From contig CALJIC010000206.1 in assembly GCA_937974195.1 (NCBI GenBank), positions 19,952-83,951 of the forward strand: a stretch of 64,000 bases of DNA. The letters run 5' to 3'. The notes beneath the pieces were generated by a model. That model searched no databases, was not told where the DNA came from, and saw nothing but the letters and a program-made list of their open reading frames with translations. This document shows positions 19,187 through 27,071 of the stretch, piece after piece. The DNA comes from an uncultured Roseiflexaceae bacterium. GTDB lineage: Bacteria > Chloroflexota > Chloroflexia > Chloroflexales > Roseiflexaceae. The position numbers and the translations under genes were made by a program. Position 1 is the stretch's first letter. The number at the start of each line of letters is the position of its first letter.

Positions 19187-19732
19187 ATGGTACAGCGCAT
19201 CGAGGCGCCAGCAGCAAAGACGCTGCGTGACGGCAGATGTGTCACGATCCGGCCGATCGCCGAGCACGACGGCCCGGCGTTTCTGGCGTTCGGGCGGGCA
19301 CTGCCGATTGATGACTGGCAGTACTTGGAGGACGACCTGCAGCGCCCGGAGATCGTCGCCCGGCTCGTCAACGCGCACCTGGCCGAGAACTGGCGCCAGT
19401 TCGTCGCCGTCAACGCCGGCGGCGAGATCGTCGGCTACAGCGCGGTGCGCCGCCTCCCCGGGTGGTCGAGCCACGTCGGGGACATCCAGCTGCTGGTCAG
19501 CGAGCCGTGGCGCCGCATCGGGCTCGGCACGGCGCTGGCGGAGACGATCTTCGAGGCCGCGCGCGACCTCGGCGTGGCCAAGGTGATCGTCGAGGTGCTC
19601 GAGCGCCAGCAGGCAGGCGTGGCGATCTTCGAGCGGCTCGGCTTCAGCGTCGAGGGGGTCTTCACCGGCCACGCTCGCGACCGCGCCGGCCGGCACCACA
19701 ACCTCCTCATCCTGGCGTACCACATCGCCTGA
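19187..19732 (+). CDS. GNAT family N-acetyltransferase
   Basis: A 181-residue GNAT protein. The acetyl-CoA-binding motif A reads VSEPWRRIGLGTALAETI, and the C-terminal strand-helix includes AIFERLGFSVEGVF. The substrate is not apparent. The ATG at 19187 is preceded by AGGAGGCGG at about 19170-19178. A -10-like TATAGT is present at 19120-19125. It converges on the SDR gene 20 bases downstream. Confidence 0.85.
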   Translation: MVQRIEAPAAKTLRDGRCVTIRPIAEHDGPAFLAFGRALPIDDWQYLEDDLQRPEIVARLVNAHLAENWRQFVAVNAGGEIVGYSAVRRLPGWSSHVGDIQLLVSEPWRRIGLGTALAETIFEAARDLGVAKVIVEVLERQQAGVAIFERLGFSVEGVFTGHARDRAGRHHNLLILAYHIA

Positions 19733-19752
19733 CACAAGCCGCGCGACGCCTG

Positions 19753-20493
19753 TCAGATGACGAGGCCGCCGTCGGCCTGGATGACCGCCCCGGTGACGAA
19801 GCTCGACTCGTCGGAGGCGAGGAACAGGTAGACGGCGGCGATCTCCTCCGGCGTGCCCATGCGCCGCAGCGGCGTGCGCTCCAGCACCGCGGCGACCACC
19901 TTCGCCGGCACGGTGCTGACCATCTCGGTGGCGATGAAGCCGGGGGTCACGGCGTTGACGCGGACGCCGCCCGGCCCCAGCTCGCGCGCCCAGGTCTTGG
20001 TCATAGCGATCACGCCCGCCTTCGCCGCGGCGTAGTTCGTCTGGCCGAAGTTGCCGTACAGCCCGACGATCGAGCTGGCGTTGATGATCGAGCCGCGCCC
20101 GGCTGCGAGCATGTGCGGCGCCACGGCCTGGGTGCACAGCCAGACGCCCTTGAGGTTGACGTCGATCACCGCGTCCCACTGCTGCTCGGTCATCGTGAGC
20201 ATGCGCGCGTCGCGGGTGATGCCGGCGTTGTTGAGCAGCACGTCGATCCGCCCGCCCCACTCCACGGCGCGCCCGACCGCCGCCCGCACCGACTCCGCCT
20301 GCGCGACGTCGAGGTGGAGCGGCAGGGCCTCGCCGCCCGCGGCGGCGACCTCGGCGGCGGCCGACTCCGCCTGCGCGAGGTCGATGTCCGCCAGCGCCAC
20401 CCGCGCCCCCTCGCGGGCGAAGGTGAGCGCGGTGGCCCGGCCGATCCCCCGCCCGGCCCCGGTGATGAGCGCTACTTTGCCCTGCAGTCGCAT
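19753..20493 (-). CDS. SDR family oxidoreductase, FabG-like
   Basis: A 246-residue classical short-chain dehydrogenase. It has the cofactor motif GAGRGIGRAT, the NNAG motif and the catalytic Ser/Tyr/Lys in NASSIVG and NYAAAKAG. The acidic residue after beta-2 (ADIDLAQ) suggests NAD preference. It most resembles 3-oxoacyl-ACP reductase-like enzymes, but the family is promiscuous and no fatty acid genes are nearby. It is divergent from metH. Confidence 0.85.
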   Translation of the reverse strand: MRLQGKVALITGAGRGIGRATALTFAREGARVALADIDLAQAESAAAEVAAAGGEALPLHLDVAQAESVRAAVGRAVEWGGRIDVLLNNAGITRDARMLTMTEQQWDAVIDVNLKGVWLCTQAVAPHMLAAGRGSIINASSIVGLYGNFGQTNYAAAKAGVIAMTKTWARELGPGGVRVNAVTPGFIATEMVSTVPAKVVAAVLERTPLRRMGTPEEIAAVYLFLASDESSFVTGAVIQADGGLVI

Positions 20494-20497
20494 CTTG

Positions 20498-20527
20498 TTG
20501 ACTCCGATCGGCGCTGCGTGCTATACT
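20498..20527 (+). promoter_or_regulatory. metH promoter
   Basis: TTGACT at 20498-20503 and TATACT at 20522-20527 with an 18-base spacer, placed just upstream of the SAM riboswitch. Transcription would start near 20534. Confidence 0.75.
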
Positions 20528-20547
20528 TATGCGCAAATTACATAGTA

Positions 20548-20649
20548 GCTCATCCAGAGGGGTGGAGGGACCGGCCCGACGAAGCCCCGGCAACCCCCGG
20601 CAATGTTCCGGAAGGTGCCAATTCCGGCAGCGCAAGCTGACAGATGAGT
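20548..20649 (+). promoter_or_regulatory. SAM-I (S-box) riboswitch
   Basis: The conserved SAM-I core is all present. P1 is formed by CTCATC (20549-20554) with GATGAG (20643-20648). The core includes AGAGGGGTGGAGGGACCGG, then CCCGACGAAGCCCCGGCAACC, the variable P3 stem (CCGG.AATGTTCCGG) and GGTGCCAATTCCGGCAG. S-box RNAs bind S-adenosylmethionine and switch off methionine and SAM genes. Here it precedes the B12-dependent methionine synthase. Confidence 0.96.
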
Positions 20650-20661
20650 GCGTCTGAGACG

Positions 20662-20693
20662 TCCCTCGCGCAGCTGCGTGAGGGGTTTTTTTG
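20662..20693 (+). terminator. Riboswitch-controlled transcription attenuator
   Basis: The stem CCCTCGCGCAG / CTGCGTGAGGG (one G-T pair) is followed by seven Ts. It lies between the SAM-I aptamer and the metH start and is the expected off-state terminator when SAM is bound. Confidence 0.9.
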
Positions 20694-20739
20694 TATATGC
20701 GGCCCGCGGCGCGGCGGTCCCCCTAGGCGAGAGGTTTCC

Positions 20740-23700
20740 ATGAACAACAGGCAATCGAGCTACCTCGCGGCCCTGTGTGAGCGGGTGCTCGTCTACGATG
20801 GTGCGATGGGCACCAGCATCGACACCTTCAGCCTTACCGCCGAGGACTACGGCGGCGAGCGGACCTTCGGCGCGCGCGACTACCTGGTGATCACCAGGCC
20901 GGACGTGATCGAGGCCATCCACACCTCGTTCATGGAGGCCGGCGCGGACGTGCTCGAGACCTGCACCTTCCAGGCGACGCGCATCCGGCTCGAGGAGTGG
21001 GGGCTCGGCGAGCAGATCTACGCGATCAACCGCGCGGCGGCCGAGCTGGCCCGGCGCGTCGCCGACCGATTCGCGGCCCAGGACGGCCGCCCGCGCTTTG
21101 TCGCCGGCTCGATGGGCCCGACCGGCAAGCTGCCCTCCTCGAACGACCCGGCGCTCTCGGACATCACCTTCGCCGACCTGTCCGACATCTTCTGCGAGCA
21201 GGCGCTGGCCCTGATCGACGGCGGCGTGGACGTGCTGCTGGTCGAGACGAGCGTGGACATCCTGGAGGTCAAGGCCGCGCTGGACGGCATCCGCCGCGCG
21301 AAGGCCGAGCGGGGCAGGCCGGACGTGGCGGTGCAGGCCCAGATCTTCCTCGACCTCTCGGGCAAGATGCTGCTCGGCACCGAGATCCCGGCCGTGATCG
21401 CGACGCTGGAGGCCATGCCGGTGGACGTGATCGGCCTGAACTGCTCGACCGGCCCGGAGCATATGCGCGAGGCGATCGAGTACCTGTGCAAGCACTCGCG
21501 CAAGCCGATCTCCTGCATCCCGAACGCCGGCCTGCCGCTCGAGGTGGACGGCGAGACGGTCTTCCCGATGGAGCCGGAGCCCTTCGCGCGCACGCTCGGC
21601 GAGTTCGTGCGCGAGTACGGCGTCGCGGTGGTGGGCGGCTGCTGCGGCACGCGCCCGGCGCACATCCGCCGGCTGCGCGAGGAGATCGGGTTCGTGGCGC
21701 CGAAGGAGCGCGTGGTCGAGTACATCCCGAGCGTCTCCTCGGGGATCAAGGCCGCGGCGCTGCGGCAGGACGGCACGCTGACGCTGATCGGCGAGCGGGT
21801 GAACACCCTCGGCTCGCGCAAGGTGAAGCGGCTGCTGCTCAAGGACGACTACGACGGGGTGGTCGAGGTGGCGCGCGAGCAGGCCGACAGCGGCTCGCAC
21901 ATCCTGGACGTGTGCGTGGCGATGACCGAGCGCGCCGACGAGCGCGAGCAGATGACGACGCTGCTCAAGCGCCTGACGATGAACGTCGAGCTGCCGCTGG
22001 CGATCGACACGACCGAGGCCGATGTGCTGGAGGCGGCGCTGGCGATCTACCCCGGGCGGGCGCTGGTGAACTCGGTCTCGCTCGAGGGCGGGCGCGGCGA
22101 GAAGATCGACCGGACGCTGCCGCTGGTGGCGCGCTACGGGGCGGCGACGGTGGCGATGACGATCGACGAGGAGGGCATGGCGCACACCGCCGAGCGCAAG
22201 CTGGCGATCGCCAAGCGCATCGCGCAGATCGCGCGCGACGAGTACGGCATACCGCACGAGGCGCTCCTGTTCGATGTGCTGACCTTCCCGATCACGACCG
22301 GCCAGGAGGAGCTGCGGCGGGCGGCGATCGAGACGATCGAGGGCATCCGGCTGGTCAAGCAGCACATCCCCGGCTGCTTCACGACGCTGGGCGTGAGCAA
22401 CCTGAGCTTCGGCGTGGCGCCGCACGCCCGCGCCGCGCTCAACTCGGTGTTCCTGTACCACGCGCGCGAGGCCGGCCTGGACACCGCGATCATCAACCCG
22501 GCGCACGTGCTGCCCTACGCCGACATCCCGGAGGAGCAGCGGGCGATCTGCGAGGACCTGATCTTCGACCGGCGCGAGGACGCGCTGGCGCGCTTCATCG
22601 CCTACTTCGAGCAGAACGCGGCGTCGAGCAGCGCCGAGAAGGCCGACCCGACCGCGGGCATGACGGTGGCGCAGCGGCTGCACTGGAAGATCGTCCACCG
22701 CAAGAAGGAGGGGGTCGAGGAGGACATCGACCTGCTGATGGCCGAGCGGATGGGCATCTCGGCGGAGGCCGTGCGGGCGGAGCGCGCCGCCCCGCGCGAG
22801 GACGCCGGCCCAACCCCGCGCGGCGAGGCGGCGGTCGACATCCTGAACAACGTCCTGCTGCCGGCGATGAAGGAGGTGGGCGACCTGTTCGGCAGCGGGC
22901 AGCTCATCCTGCCGTTCGTGCTGCAGAGCGCCGAGGTGATGAAGAAGGCCGTGGCCTACCTGGAGCAGTACCTGGATAAGCTGGAGGGCGCGACCAAGGG
23001 CAAGGTGGTGCTGGCCACCGTCTACGGCGACGTGCACGACATCGGCAAGAACCTGGTCAACACCATCCTCTCGAACAACGGCTACACGGTGTACGACCTG
23101 GGGAAGCAGGTGCCGCTCAACACGATCATCGAGAAGGCGGTGGAGGTGGGCGCTGACGCGATCGGCCTGTCGGCGCTGCTTGTGAGCACCTCGAAGCAGA
23201 TGCCGCTGTGCGTGCAGGAGCTGCACCGGCGCGGCCTGAAGTTCCCGGTGCTGGTGGGCGGCGCGGCGATCAACAAGCAGTACGGCCAGCGCATCATGTT
23301 CGTCGGCGACGAGGAGCCCTACGAGCCGGGGGTGTTCTACTGCAAGGACGCCTTCGAGGGGCTGGAGACGATGGACAAGCTCTCCGACCCGCAGGTGCGG
23401 CCGGAGTTCGTGCACGCGACGATCGTCGAGGCCGCCCAGGCGCTGCGGCAGAAGCAGCGCGGGCGGGTGGCGCTGGACGAGCTGGGGCGGGCGAGCATCA
23501 CCGGCGAGCGGGTGCGCTCGAAGGTGCGCCAGGACGTGCCCGTGCCGACGCCGCCGTTCTGGGGCGCGCAGGTGGTCACGCGCATCCGGCTGCAGGACGT
23601 GGTGGCGTGCCTGGACCGCAACGCGCTCTACCGCCTGCAGTGGGGCGCCAAGAACGCCAAGGGCGCGGAGTGGGAGCGGCTGCAGGCCGAGTTCGACCTG

Positions 23701-24396
23701 CGCGTGCGCGAGCTGGTGCGCGAGGCGGAGCGCGACGGCTGGCTGGAGCCGAAGGTGGTGTACGGCTACTTCCCGTGCCAGTCGGACGGGCACGAGCTGA
23801 TTGTGTACGACCCCGCCTCTGTGAGGGCCAAGAACCAAGAGCAGAGGACTGACGGCGGCGCTCAGCCCGCGGATCTGGGCTCGCCGAGGGAGCTGACCCG
23901 CTTCGTCTTCCCGCGCCAGCCGGGGCGCGAGCGGCTGTGCATCGCCGACTACTTCCGCTCGGTGGAGAGCGGCGAGTACGACGTGGTCGCGCTGCAGATC
24001 GTGACCATGGGCACGCGGGTCGACGATCTGACCGAGGAGCTGCAGCGGGCGAACGACTACACCCGCTCGTACTTCATCCACGGCCTGGGCGTGTCGCTGG
24101 CCGAGGCGCTGGCCGAGTACACCAACCGGGTGATCCGCCAGGGCCTGGGGCTGAAGGGCGAGCAGGGCAAGCGCTACTCGTGGGGCTACCCGGCCTGCCC
24201 GGACCTGTCCGAGCACGAGAAGCTGTTCCGGGTGCTGCCGGCCGAGAAGATCGGCGTGACGCTCACCGAGGCGTACCAGCTCGTGCCGGAGCAGAGCACG
24301 GCGGCGATCGTCGTCCACCACCCGGAGGCCAAGTACTTCTCGATCGGGTCGGCCCGCGAGCGCGCCGACGAGGACGTGGCCGAGGTGGCCGCCTGA
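20740..24396 (+). CDS. metH: Cobalamin-dependent methionine synthase
   Basis: A 1218-residue MetH that methylates homocysteine with methyl-tetrahydrofolate. The homocysteine/zinc domain (1-330) has GGCCGT with Cys301 and Cys302. The pterin-binding domain spans about 350-610. The B12 domain (about 650-870) has the DVHDIGKN motif, with His766 as the cobalt ligand. The SAM-binding reactivation domain (about 900-1218) includes GYPACPD near residue 1150. The ATG at 20740 has GCGAGAGG upstream. A 20-residue polar stretch near residue 1030 (AKNQEQRTDGGAQPADLGSP) interrupts the reactivation domain and looks like an insertion. Expression is controlled by the SAM-I riboswitch. Confidence 0.97.
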   Translation: MNNRQSSYLAALCERVLVYDGAMGTSIDTFSLTAEDYGGERTFGARDYLVITRPDVIEAIHTSFMEAGADVLETCTFQATRIRLEEWGLGEQIYAINRAAAELARRVADRFAAQDGRPRFVAGSMGPTGKLPSSNDPALSDITFADLSDIFCEQALALIDGGVDVLLVETSVDILEVKAALDGIRRAKAERGRPDVAVQAQIFLDLSGKMLLGTEIPAVIATLEAMPVDVIGLNCSTGPEHMREAIEYLCKHSRKPISCIPNAGLPLEVDGETVFPMEPEPFARTLGEFVREYGVAVVGGCCGTRPAHIRRLREEIGFVAPKERVVEYIPSVSSGIKAAALRQDGTLTLIGERVNTLGSRKVKRLLLKDDYDGVVEVAREQADSGSHILDVCVAMTERADEREQMTTLLKRLTMNVELPLAIDTTEADVLEAALAIYPGRALVNSVSLEGGRGEKIDRTLPLVARYGAATVAMTIDEEGMAHTAERKLAIAKRIAQIARDEYGIPHEALLFDVLTFPITTGQEELRRAAIETIEGIRLVKQHIPGCFTTLGVSNLSFGVAPHARAALNSVFLYHAREAGLDTAIINPAHVLPYADIPEEQRAICEDLIFDRREDALARFIAYFEQNAASSSAEKADPTAGMTVAQRLHWKIVHRKKEGVEEDIDLLMAERMGISAEAVRAERAAPREDAGPTPRGEAAVDILNNVLLPAMKEVGDLFGSGQLILPFVLQSAEVMKKAVAYLEQYLDKLEGATKGKVVLATVYGDVHDIGKNLVNTILSNNGYTVYDLGKQVPLNTIIEKAVEVGADAIGLSALLVSTSKQMPLCVQELHRRGLKFPVLVGGAAINKQYGQRIMFVGDEEPYEPGVFYCKDAFEGLETMDKLSDPQVRPEFVHATIVEAAQALRQKQRGRVALDELGRASITGERVRSKVRQDVPVPTPPFWGAQVVTRIRLQDVVACLDRNALYRLQWGAKNAKGAEWERLQAEFDLRVRELVREAERDGWLEPKVVYGYFPCQSDGHELIVYDPASVRAKNQEQRTDGGAQPADLGSPRELTRFVFPRQPGRERLCIADYFRSVESGEYDVVALQIVTMGTRVDDLTEELQRANDYTRSYFIHGLGVSLAEALAEYTNRVIRQGLGLKGEQGKRYSWGYPACPDLSEHEKLFRVLPAEKIGVTLTEAYQLVPEQSTAAIVVHHPEAKYFSIGSARERADEDVAEVAA

Positions 24397-24416
24397 AGTG
24401 GCTCCCGGCCGTTCCT

Positions 24417-24461
24417 GCGGGGGTGAGAGCCTGCGACAGAGGCGCAGCGCTCCACCCCCGC
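24417..24461. terminator. Hairpin between metH and the NarL-type gene
   Basis: GCGGGGGTG (24417-24425) pairs with CACCCCCGC (24453-24461). It lies between convergent genes and may terminate both; no T tract on the metH side. Confidence 0.5.
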
Positions 24462-24467
24462 CTCGTG

Positions 24468-25175
24468 TCAGAGGTCGACCAGGCCGAGCTGGGCGGCGCG
24501 GCTGACCGCCTCGGTGCGGTTGCCCACGCCGAGCTTGGCGAGGATGGCCGAGACGTGGAACTTGACGGTGCGCTCGCTGATCGTCAGCTCGGCGGCGATC
24601 TCTTTGTTCAGGCGGCCGCGCGCCAGGTGCCGCAGCACCTCGAGCTCGCGCTCGGTGAGCGCCTCCGGAAGCGCGGCGGCTGCGGGCTGGGCGGCGAGGG
24701 AGGGCTGCTCCCGGCCGGGCGCGGCAGAGTCCCGCTCCGCGGCGCTCTTCTCCCCCTCCTGGAGGCTGCGGAGCAGGCGCGCGGCCACCGCCGGCTGCAG
24801 CAGCGAGCCGCCCCCGGCGACGACGCGGATGGCCTGGAACAGCTCCTCGCGCGGGGCGCCCTTGAGCAGGTAGCCCTGCGCGCCGGCCTGCACCGCGCCG
24901 AGGATGCGCTCGTCGGTGTCGAACGCGGTGAAGACCAGCGCCCGCGCCGCCGGATTCGAGGAGCGGATGGCGCGCAGCGCCGCGACCCCGTCCATCCCCG
25001 GCAGCTCCAGGTCCAGCAGCACGACGTCCGGGGCGAGCTCGGCGGCCAGCCGAACCGCCTCGGGCCCGCTCGACGCCTGCCCGACCACCACCAGGTCCGG
25101 CTGGGTCTCGATCACGGCCACCAGCCCCTCGCGGACGATCGGGTGGTCATCGGCGATCAGGATGCGAATCGGCAT
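24468..25175 (-). CDS. NarL/LuxR-type response regulator
   Basis: A 235-residue two-domain regulator. The receiver domain (1-125) has acidic residues in IADDHP, the phospho-acceptor Asp55 in VLLDLELPG and the lysine in YLLKGA. A low-complexity linker of about 40 residues leads to the LuxR helix-turn-helix (LTERELEVLRHLARGRLNKEI, ISERTVKFHVSAIL). No sensor kinase gene is adjacent, so it is an orphan and its regulon is unknown. Confidence 0.93.
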   Translation of the reverse strand: MPIRILIADDHPIVREGLVAVIETQPDLVVVGQASSGPEAVRLAAELAPDVVLLDLELPGMDGVAALRAIRSSNPAARALVFTAFDTDERILGAVQAGAQGYLLKGAPREELFQAIRVVAGGGSLLQPAVAARLLRSLQEGEKSAAERDSAAPGREQPSLAAQPAAAALPEALTERELEVLRHLARGRLNKEIAAELTISERTVKFHVSAILAKLGVGNRTEAVSRAAQLGLVDL

Positions 25176-25177
25176 GG

Positions 25178-25225
25178 GTTACACTAGCACGTTGCGCGTT
25201 ACCACGTTGGCATGTTAGCGCGTGC
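25178..25225. repeat. Degenerate short repeats (ACGTT/GTTAC units)
   Basis: The stretch upstream of the NarL-type gene contains several imperfect copies of GTTACNACGTTG-like units (for example GCACGTTGCGCGTTAC then CACGTTGGCATGTTAGC). It looks like a degraded simple repeat. Confidence 0.4.
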
Positions 25226-25264
25226 GTGAGGGGATGTCGAGGCCGCGGTGGCGCGAGACGCCTG

Positions 25265-25286
25265 AGCGCCGGTGCGCACCGGCGCT
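25265..25286 (-). terminator. 22-bp perfect palindrome after the Dam-like gene
   Basis: AGCGCCGGTGC followed directly by its reverse complement GCACCGGCGCT, 14 bases after the methyltransferase stop on the minus strand. Probably a terminator or mRNA-end stabilising hairpin; no T tract. Confidence 0.5.
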
Positions 25287-25300
25287 TCAACGCGTAACGT

Positions 25301-26194
25301 TCAGGCTTCCGGATCGTAGCTGCAGACGATCAGCTCCTCGACGCTGCCGCGCTTGCGGCCGTCGCAGTTGATCTTGCGGCTCGCGAGCACCACCGATGTG
25401 TTCACCGCGCGCCGGTTGTTGGCGTACAGCTCGCGGCTGAGCGGCGTGGCCGAGTTGCTGAGCATCACGTAGACGCCGCGGTCAGCCAGGGCGGCGAACA
25501 CCTCGGCCAGCCGGCGCTGGTCCTCGGGGCCGAAGGTCTGCCCGGTGTAGTGGGTGAACGAGGCGGTGGCGCTCACCGGCACGTAGGGCGGGTCGAAGTA
25601 GACCAGGTCGCCCGGCTCGGCGCGCTCCAGCACGGCGCCGAAGTCCTCCACCCGCAGGTCGACGCCGCGCAGCGCGACGCTGACCGCCCGCAGGTTCTCC
25701 GGGTCGCAGATCAGCGGGTTCTTGTAGTAGCCGAAGGGGGCGTTAAACTGGCCCTTGCGGTTGAGGCGGTAGAGCCCGTTGTAGCAGGTGCGGTTGAGGA
25801 AGATCGTGCGGGCGGCGCGCTCGATCTTGCTGCGCTTCTCGAACCCCGGCTCGCGGTCCCAGTTGCGGATCTGCAGGAAGTACTCCGCGTCCAGCCGCCG
25901 CTGGTGGTGCCAGCGCAGCGCCGTGATCAGCGACTCGACGTCGTCGCGGATCACCTCGTAGCAGACGATCAGCTCTTTGTTGTAGTCGCTCAGGGTGGCG
26001 CCGTGGCGCAGCCGGCCGCTGTTGTAGAGGTGGAAGAACAGCGCGCCGCCGCCGACGAACGGCTCGTGATAGCGGCGGAAGGCGCGCGGCAGCCGCCGCG
26101 AGAGCTCTGGGATGAGCTGCCCCTTGCCGCCGGCCCACTTGATGAACGGGCGCGCGGTGAGCGGCGCCTCGAGCGCGAGCGATGACTGAGACAT
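25301..26194 (-). CDS. Dam-family DNA adenine-N6 methyltransferase (D12 class), solitary
   Basis: A 297-residue alpha-class adenine methyltransferase with motif X FIKWAGGKGQLI, the SAM-binding motif I EPFVGGGALFF, NRTCYNGLYRLNRKGQFNAP typical of the Dam/DpnM group, and the catalytic motif IV DPPY. By family, the likely target is GATC, but specificity cannot be proved from sequence. No restriction endonuclease, mutH or seqA lies nearby. Start is uncertain: ATG at 26194, ATG at 26233 or GTG at 26242, none with a strong ribosome binding site. Confidence 0.9.
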   Translation of the reverse strand: MSQSSLALEAPLTARPFIKWAGGKGQLIPELSRRLPRAFRRYHEPFVGGGALFFHLYNSGRLRHGATLSDYNKELIVCYEVIRDDVESLITALRWHHQRRLDAEYFLQIRNWDREPGFEKRSKIERAARTIFLNRTCYNGLYRLNRKGQFNAPFGYYKNPLICDPENLRAVSVALRGVDLRVEDFGAVLERAEPGDLVYFDPPYVPVSATASFTHYTGQTFGPEDQRRLAEVFAALADRGVYVMLSNSATPLSRELYANNRRAVNTSVVLASRKINCDGRKRGSVEELIVCSYDPEA

Positions 26195-26284
26195 TATTCC
26201 AACAGGCTCTTCTGCGGACGTTGCTGGCGCCATAGGGATCACCCGGCCGCTAACGTCGGAGGCGGAGACGGTCAGCGGATTATA

Positions 26285-26926
26285 TCATAGCTTGTAGGCC
26301 ACGATCAGCCCGTCGCGCACTGGGATGAGCGTCGAGATCCAGCCCGCGTCGGTGGTGAGCATGCGCGTGATCTCGCGCACCCCGACGGTGGACGGGTCCT
26401 GGTCGGACTCCTCAAAGATGCGCCCGTGCCAGAGCATGTTGTCGATGATCAGCACGCCGCCGGGGCGGAGCTTCTCGGCGATCAGCGGCAGCGAGGCCGG
26501 GTAGCCCTCCTTGTCGATGTCGTTGAAGATCAGGTCGAACGGGCCGGGCGTCTCGCGCAGGGCCTCGGTCGCCTCGCTGACCCGGTACTCGACGATGTCG
26601 TCGTAGCCCAGGGCGGCCAGGTGGCCGCGCGCCTGTGCCGAGAGGTCCTCGCTCCAGACGGTGTGGTACACCGTGCCGCCGCCGTTCTCGCGCACGGCGC
26701 GGGCGAACCAGGCGGTGGAGTAGCCGTAGCCGCTGCCGAGCTCGAAGATGCGGCGGGCGCCGATCATGCGCGCGATCTGGTAGCAGACGTAGCCGGAGGC
26801 GGGGCCGATGATCGGGAAGCCGTTCCGGCGGGCCTTCTCCTCCATCGCCGCCATCTCGGCCGGGCGCGGCGGCACCAGGCTATCCAGATACTCCTGCACA
26901 TAATCTGGCACCGGGTCGGTGGGCAT
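26285..26926 (-). CDS. SAM-dependent O-methyltransferase (YrrM/caffeoyl-CoA type)
   Basis: A 213-residue class I methyltransferase. It has the SAM-binding motif IFELGSGYGYSTAWFA, the metal-site-like FNDIDKEGYP and the family's LRPGGVLIIDNMLWHG. These enzymes usually methylate catechol-type hydroxyls with a divalent metal; the substrate is unknown. The ATG at 26926 is supported by GAGAGGAGGG immediately upstream. It is divergent from asnS. Confidence 0.9.
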   Translation of the reverse strand: MPTDPVPDYVQEYLDSLVPPRPAEMAAMEEKARRNGFPIIGPASGYVCYQIARMIGARRIFELGSGYGYSTAWFARAVRENGGGTVYHTVWSEDLSAQARGHLAALGYDDIVEYRVSEATEALRETPGPFDLIFNDIDKEGYPASLPLIAEKLRPGGVLIIDNMLWHGRIFEESDQDPSTVGVREITRMLTTDAGWISTLIPVRDGLIVAYKL

Positions 26927-27020
26927 GGGTCCCTCCTCTCGTCGCGGTGGGCGCACGCTGAGGATACCACGCGCCGCCCGCGGGCGCAACGGGCCGGATG
27001 AAATGACAGAGGCCATGTGC

Positions 27021-27026
27021 TATACT
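27021..27026 (+). promoter_or_regulatory. -10 box of asnS
   Basis: TATACT 46 bases before the ATG at 27072, in the short divergent region with the O-methyltransferase. No clear -35 at normal spacing. Confidence 0.45.
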
Positions 27027-27071
27027 TTAGCAAATGAGCCTTTACCCGATTAGGAATAGCAGAGGGTCGCT

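Noticed and set aside
20527..24321. Very long open frame on the minus strand opposite metH (and similar ones opposite gyrA, transketolase, acnA, the TPR gene and the receiver-flavoprotein gene)
   Set aside because: In high-GC genes the antisense codon frame lacks stops. The translations are low-complexity (Arg/Ala/Gly/His-rich), match no family and have no ribosome binding sites.
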